A stretch of 12,256 bases of DNA, taken from positions 1 to 12,256 of the forward strand of contig JAZKXL010000079.1 in NCBI GenBank assembly GCA_045611635.1, written 5' to 3'. The notes below the pieces were generated by a model, which worked only from the letters and a program-made list of their open reading frames with translations, was not told where the DNA came from and ran no database searches. A program made the translations under genes and the position numbers. The DNA comes from Fimenecus sp045611635 (GTDB taxonomy: Bacteria > Bacillota > Clostridia > Oscillospirales > Acutalibacteraceae). Shown here one piece after another: positions 7,516 to 12,256 of the stretch; the stretch's first letter is position 1, and every line of letters begins with the position of its first letter.

Positions 7516-7551
7516 AATATTCGCAAAAAAAAGACACATTTGTCGAATATT
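7516..7551 (-). promoter_or_regulatory. Stem-loop in the leader of the CofE-like/guaA operon
   Basis: A perfect 8-bp inverted repeat, AATATTCG (7516-7523) and CGAATATT (7544-7551), encloses a 20-nt interior. On the minus strand the interior reads a small GACA/TGTC hairpin followed by eight Ts, a weak terminator-like arrangement. The predicted transcription start lies just upstream, so the structure would form within the first 45 nt of the mRNA. It could be an attenuator, a 5' stabiliser or a DNA operator; it does not match a riboswitch class I recognise. Confidence 0.45.
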
Positions 7552-7564
7552 AAAATTACACACT

Positions 7565-7594
7565 ATTATATAATGTTTTTCCCAAAAAAGTCAA
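7565..7594 (-). promoter_or_regulatory. Sigma-A type promoter for the CofE-like/guaA operon
   Basis: On the minus strand, TTGACT (7594-7589) and TATAAT (7570-7565) are separated by 18 nt. The predicted start is near 7558, giving a leader of about 80 nt before the CofE-like ATG. A near-perfect match in an intergenic region at the right place. Confidence 0.8.
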
Positions 7595-7608
7595 TAAAAA
7601 CATATTGC

Positions 7609-7658
7609 GCACAAGTAAAAATTCTTGTGCATTTTTTGTGCATTTTTGTGCATTTTTT
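7609..7658. repeat. Hairpin followed by three GTGCATTTTT repeats
   Basis: GCACAAG (7609-7615) pairs with CTTGTGC (7624-7630) over an 8-nt loop and is followed by ATTTTTT, a terminator form on the plus strand. GTGCATTTTT(T) is then repeated three times in tandem (7627-7637, 7638-7647, 7648-7658). No plus-strand gene lies upstream, so it may instead insulate the two divergent promoters or serve as a protein-binding array. Confidence 0.55.
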
Positions 7659-7702
7659 CAATATTGAAAATAAAGTCAAAAAATAGCAAAAATACATAAT
7701 CT

Positions 7703-7728
7703 AAAAACGAAAAAATAACGCCGTTTTT
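7703..7728. repeat. Inverted repeat AAAAACG / CGTTTTT beside the polysaccharide promoter
   Basis: AAAAACG (7703-7709) and CGTTTTT (7722-7728) form a perfect 7-bp inverted repeat with a 12-nt spacer. It ends 2 nt before the -35 box at 7731. This is a plausible regulator site or a weak terminator; the A/T runs make chance quite possible. Confidence 0.35.
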
Positions 7729-7730
7729 CA

Positions 7731-7759
7731 TTGACAATTATATAGTATAGCGGTATAAT
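7731..7759 (+). promoter_or_regulatory. Consensus sigma-A promoter of the polysaccharide operon
   Basis: TTGACA (7731-7736) and TATAAT (7754-7759) are both exact consensus with the ideal 17-nt spacer. Transcription should begin near 7766, giving a 65-nt leader before the sugar transferase ATG at 7831. It is an intrinsically strong promoter unless repressed. Confidence 0.92.
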
Positions 7760-7830
7760 ACATTAAATATGATTATAATGCGATTATTATGGATTGTTGT
7801 GTTTACTTTCACTTTTTAGGAGAATTGAAT

Positions 7831-8463
7831 ATGTACAAAAGCGTTAAAAGATTTCTTGATTTCACACTTGCCTTAATGGCGTTAATAGTACTATCACCAG
7901 TATTTTTAGTAGTGGCTTTGATTATAAAACTCACTTCACCAGGACCTGTAATTTTCAAACAAAAGCGTATAGGTCTTGATGGTAAGGTTTTTGAAATCTA
8001 TAAGTTCCGTTCAATGTGTGTTGGCGCTGAAAGTCAAGGTAGTGGCGTTTATTCAGGAAAAGGCGATGCTCGTGTTACAAAAATCGGTAAAATCATTCGT
8101 GCAACAAGTATTGATGAGTTACCACAATTTGTAAATATTCTTAAAGGAGAAATGAGTTTTGTAGGTCCACGACCACCACTTACATATCATCCATGGGACT
8201 ATTCCGAATACAGTGAATTTCAACTTCGTATGTTTGAGGTAAGACCGGGCATTACTGGTTGGGCACAAATTAATGGTAGAAAAGATGTTGAGTGGAACAA
8301 ACGAATTGAGCTTAATGTTTGGTATGTTGATAATATGTCTTTGTGGCTCGATATTAAAATTATCATTTCAACTTTCTTGAAAGTGCTCAAAAACGAAGAT
8401 AATGAAAACACAGGCGCAACAGTGGTTGCAAAAGAAAAAGAAACTGAAACAGTAGAAAAATAA
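7831..8463 (+). CDS. Undecaprenyl-phosphate sugar-1-phosphate transferase (PglC/EpsL type)
   Basis: A 210-residue bacterial sugar transferase that moves a hexose-1-phosphate from a nucleotide sugar to undecaprenyl phosphate, the first membrane step of surface glycan assembly. The ATG at 7831 follows AGGAGA (7818-7823) by 7 nt; an earlier in-frame ATG at 7789 lacks a ribosome site. One hydrophobic segment (residues about 8-32) contains the Ser-Pro pair (S22-P23) that breaks the re-entrant helix in this family. FKQKRIG and YKFRSM follow. The catalytic Asp-Glu pair is in ATSIDELPQ (D95-E96), then VGPRPPL (111-117) and RPGITGWAQINGR (138-150). It is a minimal, monotopic form without the large N-terminal membrane region of WcaJ-like enzymes. 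The last 20 residues are charged and Glu/Lys rich. It is first in the operon, and the sugar it transfers cannot be told from sequence. Confidence 0.95.
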   Translation: MYKSVKRFLDFTLALMALIVLSPVFLVVALIIKLTSPGPVIFKQKRIGLDGKVFEIYKFRSMCVGAESQGSGVYSGKGDARVTKIGKIIRATSIDELPQFVNILKGEMSFVGPRPPLTYHPWDYSEYSEFQLRMFEVRPGITGWAQINGRKDVEWNKRIELNVWYVDNMSLWLDIKIIISTFLKVLKNEDNENTGATVVAKEKETETVEK

Positions 8464-8473
8464 GAGGTAGTTT

Positions 8474-9322
8474 ATGGCTCTTCAATTAATGTTTGTTACA
8501 AATCGTGTTGATGTTGCAAAAGCGGCACAGTCCGCAGGCGTTGACCGTATATTTGTAGATATGGAATATATCGGCAAGTCCGACCGTCAAGGCGGAATGG
8601 ATACCGTTCAAAATATGCATACTCTTGAAGATGTTAAAGCACTTCGTAAGGCACTTACAACTTCAACGCTTCATGTCCGTTGTAATCCTGTGCATGATGC
8701 AACTGATAGTTATCCATCAACTGAAGAAGAGATTAATAGCATAATTGAGGCGGGTGCTGATGTTATTATGCTTCCGTTTTTTCAAAATGCAAAGCAAGTA
8801 AGCCGATTCATAAAAGCAGTAGGGGGTAGGGTAAAAACAAACCTTCTTGTTGAAACTCCTGAAGCAGCTGAAAATCTTGATGAAATCCTTGAGGTTGAAG
8901 GTATTGATGAAATCCATATTGGTCTTAACGATTTGCACTTGGGCTACGGTATGACTTTTATGTTTGAGTTAGTGGCTGATGGTACAGTGCAAAAACTTTG
9001 CGAAAAGATTGCAAAGAAAAATATCAGTTATGGTTTTGGTGGAGTGGCAAGGGTTGGCACAGGCACACTCCCTGCTGAATGTATTTTAGGTGAGCATTAT
9101 CGTATGGGCTCTGAGCGTGTAATTCTCTCACGTGCTTTTTGTGATGTTGCAAAAGAAACTGATTTTGAAGTGGTAAAAGAAAAATTTAACACAGGTGTTC
9201 GTGATATTCGTGATTTTGAAAAAGAAATACAAAGCACTTGGGGTGAAGATACCTACGAAGCAAATCAACAAAAGACACAGGAATGTGTGGCAAAGATTGT
9301 TGAGATTATAAAGAATAAGTAA
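8474..9322 (+). CDS. HpcH/HpaI-family aldolase
   Basis: A 282-residue class II (metal-dependent) pyruvate-type aldolase fold of the HpcH/HpaI and citrate lyase beta family. These enzymes make or break carbon bonds between pyruvate (or acetyl-CoA) and an aldehyde or keto acid. The ATG at 8474 follows AGAGG by 6 nt and the gene starts 10 nt after the sugar transferase stop. Expected landmarks are HVRCNPV (R69), IMLPFF (98-103), metal glutamate E127 in LLVETPEA, and metal aspartate D153 in IGLNDLHLGYG. The segment FVDMEYIGKSD (27-37) corresponds to the usual DxEH motif but has tyrosine (Y32) where degradative enzymes have the catalytic histidine. Its place in a glycan operon next to a 2-hydroxyacid dehydrogenase suggests synthesis of a small acid or keto-acid building block rather than aromatic degradation. 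The substrate is unknown. Confidence 0.85.
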   Translation: MALQLMFVTNRVDVAKAAQSAGVDRIFVDMEYIGKSDRQGGMDTVQNMHTLEDVKALRKALTTSTLHVRCNPVHDATDSYPSTEEEINSIIEAGADVIMLPFFQNAKQVSRFIKAVGGRVKTNLLVETPEAAENLDEILEVEGIDEIHIGLNDLHLGYGMTFMFELVADGTVQKLCEKIAKKNISYGFGGVARVGTGTLPAECILGEHYRMGSERVILSRAFCDVAKETDFEVVKEKFNTGVRDIRDFEKEIQSTWGEDTYEANQQKTQECVAKIVEIIKNK

Positions 9323-9332
9323 AGGAAAAACT

Positions 9333-10253
9333 ATGAAACTTTTAATGACAGGTGCATTTAACTGCACAGCAGAGCAAAAATTGAATATTGAAAAACTTGG
9401 CTGTGAAGTTTTATTTCAGCAAATGGAGAATGAGCCATTGTGTGAAGAAATGTTCACAGTAGATGCAGTTGTTTGTAACGGTCTTTTCTTACATAATGAT
9501 TTAGATAAATTTTCTAATCTTAAGTTTGTTCAACTCACAAGCGCAGGGCTTGACCGTGTGCCTCTCTTAAGAATGAATGAAAAAGGCATTACACTTTGCA
9601 ATGCAAGAGGGGTATATAGCACTCCAATGGCTGAATGGGCGCTTGCTGGTGTGCTTACGCTATACAAACACACAAACGAGTTTTATAGTAATCAAAAAAA
9701 TCATAAATGGGTTAAAGATAGAAACATAAAAGAACTTTCAGGTAGTACAGTTTGTATTGTAGGTTGCGGTAGTGTTGGTACTGAATGTGCAAAACTCTTT
9801 AAACCATTCAGCGGTGAAATTATTGCAGTTGATATAGTAAAACCTGTAAGTGATTTGTATGACACTTACTACGCAATTAATGATATTTCAAAAGCAGTAA
9901 AAAATGCTGATGTTGTAATTCTTACACTTCCGCTAACTACTGAAACAAGAAATATGTTTAGCAAAGACCTTCTTTCACAGTTTAAGAGTGATGCAATCCT
10001 TGTAAACATAGCAAGAGGTGCAGTAGTAAATGAAACCGATTTAATAAATTCACTTAAAAATGGCGAACTTGGTGGTGCAGTGCTTGATGTGTTTGAAACT
10101 GAGCCATTAGGTGAAGAAAGTGAGCTTTGGAATTTAGAAAATGTAATTATTACACCTCACAATTCTTTTGTATCACCAAAAAACAGTGAACGACTTTACA
10201 ATGTTGTGTATAACAATTTAAAAGATTTTATGAAAGGGGAAGATAACGCTTGA
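9333..10253 (+). CDS. D-isomer specific 2-hydroxyacid dehydrogenase
   Basis: A 306-residue NAD(P)-dependent oxidoreductase interconverting a 2-keto acid and a D-2-hydroxy acid. The Rossmann motif is VCIVGCGSVG (G144, G146, G149). The catalytic triad appears complete: R228 in NIARGAVV, E257 in VFETEP, and H276 in ITPHNS. TSAG (69-72) fits the substrate-binding loop. The ATG at 9333 follows AAGGA and lies 10 nt after the aldolase stop. It is slightly short for the family (310-340 residues). The D-lactate, glyoxylate/hydroxypyruvate and phosphoglycerate branches cannot be told apart by eye. Tight coupling with the aldolase suggests it reduces or oxidises the aldolase product or partner. Confidence 0.92.
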   Translation: MKLLMTGAFNCTAEQKLNIEKLGCEVLFQQMENEPLCEEMFTVDAVVCNGLFLHNDLDKFSNLKFVQLTSAGLDRVPLLRMNEKGITLCNARGVYSTPMAEWALAGVLTLYKHTNEFYSNQKNHKWVKDRNIKELSGSTVCIVGCGSVGTECAKLFKPFSGEIIAVDIVKPVSDLYDTYYAINDISKAVKNADVVILTLPLTTETRNMFSKDLLSQFKSDAILVNIARGAVVNETDLINSLKNGELGGAVLDVFETEPLGEESELWNLENVIITPHNSFVSPKNSERLYNVVYNNLKDFMKGEDNA

Positions 10254-11356
10254 AATTCATATTAGTTTCCCCAAAAAACCGTACTGCATATAATTTCCGT
10301 GGTGACTTGGTAAAAAAGATTATTGCAAGCGGTTATGAAGTGATTATTACAGGTCCTAACCGTGATAACATAGAAAAGGTTGAAGAATTAGGTGCAAAAT
10401 TCGTTGAAATTCCAATGAATAAAAACGGCGTAAATCCATTAAAGGATTTTGCATATATGAATGCACTTCGTAAACTCTTTAAATCCGAGAAACCTGACGC
10501 AATTTTAGGGTACACCTCAAAGCCAGTAATTTATGGCTCAATGGCAGGTAAACTTGCAGGAGTTCATCATAAGGTTGCAATGGTAACAGGTGCGGGATAC
10601 GCTTTCACCGCAAAAACAAAAAAGGCAAAAATCATAAAACTTATAATGTCAGTTCTTTACAAAATCGGTTTTATGTGTGCCGATACAGTAATCTTCCAAA
10701 ATACTGATGATAAAGAACAGTTTGTAAACGAGCATCTTGTTAAAGATAAAAAGTGCAAAATAGTAAACGGCTCAGGCGTGAATATGGAAAAATTTGCAGT
10801 TGCACCTTATCCTGAGAAAACAACATTCTTTATGTTGTCACGAGTAATGTATTCAAAAGGTATTCGTGAATACTTAGAAGCATGTGAAATTGTAAAGGCA
10901 AAATATCCTGATGTTAGATGTATGTTATTGGGCGCTTGTGAGGGAATTCAAGATTCACTCAGTCAAGAAGACCTTAATACATATATAGATAAAGGCATAA
11001 TTGAGCATTTTGGTGAAACAGATACAGTTTCCGACTACTATAAACAATGTTCAGTTTATGTATTACCATCATATCGTGAAGGAACACCTCGTACAGTGCT
11101 TGAAGCAATGTCAATGGGTAGAGCAGTTATTACAACTCATGCTCCAGGGTGTCGTGAAACTGTAATAGATGGTGAAACAGGTTACCTTGTTCCAACCCAT
11201 AACGGACAAGCTGTAGCCGAAAAAATGATTGAATTTATAGAACATCCCGAACTTATTTCTACAATGGGTGCAAAAAGCCATGAATATTGCAAAAATAAGT
11301 TTGATGTAAATAAAGTAAATGAAGATATGTGCAAATATCTTAATATAAAGGAGTAA
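10250..11356 (+). CDS. GT4-family glycosyltransferase
   Basis: A 368-residue GT-B glycosyltransferase of family 4, resembling capsular and O-antigen enzymes such as CapM or PglA that add a second sugar to undecaprenyl-diphosphate-linked sugar on the cytoplasmic side. The start is a TTG at 10250, whose TTGA overlaps the stop of the dehydrogenase by 4 nt, with an AAAGGGGA ribosome site 9 nt upstream; the overlap implies translational coupling. The N-terminal domain opens with MKFILVSPKNRTAYNFRGDL and holds GAGYAFT (114-120). The C-terminal nucleotide-sugar site has FFMLSRVMYSKG (193-204) and the E-x7-E motif in YREGTPRTVLEAM (E277, E285). There are hydrophobic patches at about 127-145 that may touch the membrane. 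Donor and acceptor sugars are unknown. Confidence 0.93.
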   Translation: MKFILVSPKNRTAYNFRGDLVKKIIASGYEVIITGPNRDNIEKVEELGAKFVEIPMNKNGVNPLKDFAYMNALRKLFKSEKPDAILGYTSKPVIYGSMAGKLAGVHHKVAMVTGAGYAFTAKTKKAKIIKLIMSVLYKIGFMCADTVIFQNTDDKEQFVNEHLVKDKKCKIVNGSGVNMEKFAVAPYPEKTTFFMLSRVMYSKGIREYLEACEIVKAKYPDVRCMLLGACEGIQDSLSQEDLNTYIDKGIIEHFGETDTVSDYYKQCSVYVLPSYREGTPRTVLEAMSMGRAVITTHAPGCRETVIDGETGYLVPTHNGQAVAEKMIEFIEHPELISTMGAKSHEYCKNKFDVNKVNEDMCKYLNIKE

Positions 11357-11361
11357 TTGAT

Positions 11362-12256
11362 ATGTCCCTTTACGAAAAAATTCTTAATGGTGAAGAAAAA
11401 ATTTCCCTCGTAGGTCTTGGCTATGTTGGTATGCCAATCGCAGTAGCTTTTTCAAAAAAAGTAAAAGTTGTTGGTTTTGACCTCAATGCAAAGAAAATCG
11501 AACTTTACAAAAACGGTATTGACCCAACAAACGAAGTTGGCGATGAAGCAATTAAAGCTTGTACTGTTGAATTTACTGCTGATGAAAGCAAACTCAAGGA
11601 AGCGAAGTTCCATATCGTTGCAGTTCCAACACCTGTAAATGATGACCATACACCTGACTTAACACCTGTTGAAGGTGCATCAACCATCGTTGGTCGTAAT
11701 CTTACAAAGGGTTCAATCGTTGTTTATGAATCAACAGTTTACCCAGGTGTTACTGAAGATATTTGTATTCCAATTCTTGAAAAAGAATCAGGTCTTAAAT
11801 GTGGCGTTGACTTTAAAGTAGGTTATTCACCTGAAAGAATTAACCCAGGTGATAAGGTACACCGTCTTGAAACAATTGTTAAAATCGTTTCAGGTATGGA
11901 TGAAGAATCTCTTGACGAAATTGCAAAAGTTTATGAACTTGTTGTTGAAGCAGGTGTTCACCGTGCTGAAAGCATTAAAGTTGCTGAAGCAGCAAAGGTT
12001 ATTGAAAATAGCCAACGCGACATTAATATCGCATTTATGAATGAACTTTCAATTATCTTTAATAAAATGGGCATTGATACACAGTCAGTTCTTAAAGCAG
12101 CAGGAACAAAGTGGAATTTCCTTAAATTCTTCCCAGGTCTTGTTGGTGGTCACTGTATTGGTGTTGACCCATACTATCTTACATATAAGGCAGAGCAGTT
12201 AGGTTACCACAGCCAAATTATCCTTTCAGGTCGTAGAATTAACGACGATATGGGTA
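11362..12256 (+). CDS. Nucleotide-sugar 6-dehydrogenase (WbpA/TviB-like), 3' end cut off
   Basis: The first 298 codons of a UDP-glucose/GDP-mannose dehydrogenase family enzyme, open to the right edge. These oxidise the C6 alcohol of a nucleotide sugar to a carboxylate in two NAD-dependent steps, supplying uronic acids for capsule or exopolysaccharide. The ATG at 11362 follows AAGGAG (11348-11353), which abuts the stop of the glycosyltransferase. The Rossmann motif GLGYVG is at 18-23. YESTVYPGVTE (122-132), YSPERINPGD (155-164), EAAKVIEN (209-216, with K212) and the catalytic cysteine C265 in GGHCIGVDPYYL are all present. The SPERINPGD and GRRINDDMG signatures resemble the UDP-N-acetylhexosamine branch (WbpA, WbpO, TviB) rather than UDP-glucose enzymes. 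Full family length is about 420-430 residues, so about 125 are missing. Confidence 0.95.
   Translation, partial: MSLYEKILNGEEKISLVGLGYVGMPIAVAFSKKVKVVGFDLNAKKIELYKNGIDPTNEVGDEAIKACTVEFTADESKLKEAKFHIVAVPTPVNDDHTPDLTPVEGASTIVGRNLTKGSIVVYESTVYPGVTEDICIPILEKESGLKCGVDFKVGYSPERINPGDKVHRLETIVKIVSGMDEESLDEIAKVYELVVEAGVHRAESIKVAEAAKVIENSQRDINIAFMNELSIIFNKMGIDTQSVLKAAGTKWNFLKFFPGLVGGHCIGVDPYYLTYKAEQLGYHSQIILSGRRINDDMG

Noticed and set aside
7477..7563. 29-codon N-terminal extension of the CofE-like protein from a GTG
   Set aside because: It starts at the predicted transcription start and runs through the leader stem-loop; GGAGAG before the ATG near 7476 is a better start.
7627..7658. CRISPR-like tandem repeat
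   Set aside because: The GTGCATTTTT units are only 10-11 nt and directly adjacent, with no spacers.
7789..7830. 14-codon N-terminal extension of the sugar transferase
   Set aside because: No ribosome site precedes it, whereas AGGAGA is well placed for the ATG at 7831, which begins exactly where family members begin.
11452..11687. Minus-strand small frames opposite the start of the nucleotide-sugar dehydrogenase
   Set aside because: The plus strand encodes a clear Rossmann dehydrogenase here; the antisense frames are shadows.

Overview
The window is AT-rich, mostly densely packed bacterial DNA with short spacers, good Shine-Dalgarno sites (GGAGG-type) and near-consensus sigma-A-type promoters. 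Low GC content together with plant-glycan glycosidases, an N-terminal GNAT scrap of the type I associate with Firmicutes, and a CofE-like ligase suggests a gut or rumen Clostridia member, perhaps Ruminococcus/Oscillospirales-like. This is inference from gene content and style, not from a marker gene.

Layout. (1) 1-3441, plus strand: the 3' part of a GH39 beta-xylosidase followed 12 nt later by a complete GH31 alpha-xylosidase/alpha-glucosidase-type enzyme, a small operon for intracellular breakdown of xylose-containing oligosaccharides. (2) 3442-3866: a 425-bp scar-like spacer holding an N-terminal GNAT acetyltransferase scrap, a strong bidirectional terminator, two further stem-loops and a C-terminal coding scrap on the minus strand with an in-frame stop. 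(3) 3867-7475, minus strand, transcribed right to left: a CofE-like (F420-0:glutamate ligase family) protein, a stand-alone GMP synthetase ATP-pyrophosphatase domain lacking the usual glutamine amidotransferase domain, a terminator-like hairpin, then an unrecognised 438-residue protein with a possible HNH-like core. (4) 7476-7830: a divergent control region with one promoter in each direction, a stem-loop in the minus-strand leader and GTGCATTTTT repeats. (5) 7831-12256, plus strand: a surface polysaccharide operon: small sugar-phosphate transferase (PglC/EpsL type), HpcH/HpaI-family aldolase, D-2-hydroxyacid dehydrogenase, GT4 glycosyltransferase, and a nucleotide-sugar 6-dehydrogenase that runs off the right edge.

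How they work together. In region 5 the sugar transferase would load the first sugar phosphate onto undecaprenyl phosphate, the GT4 enzyme would extend it, and the dehydrogenase would supply a uronic-acid nucleotide sugar. The aldolase/2-hydroxyacid dehydrogenase pair between them is the unusual part and may make a small acid used as, or in, a glycan component. In region 3 the ATPPase would make GMP from XMP but needs ammonia from outside or from a separate amidotransferase not present here; its partner in the operon is a ligase family whose classical substrate, F420, is not expected in this kind of organism. No tRNA, rRNA, CRISPR array, insertion sequence or phage gene was seen.
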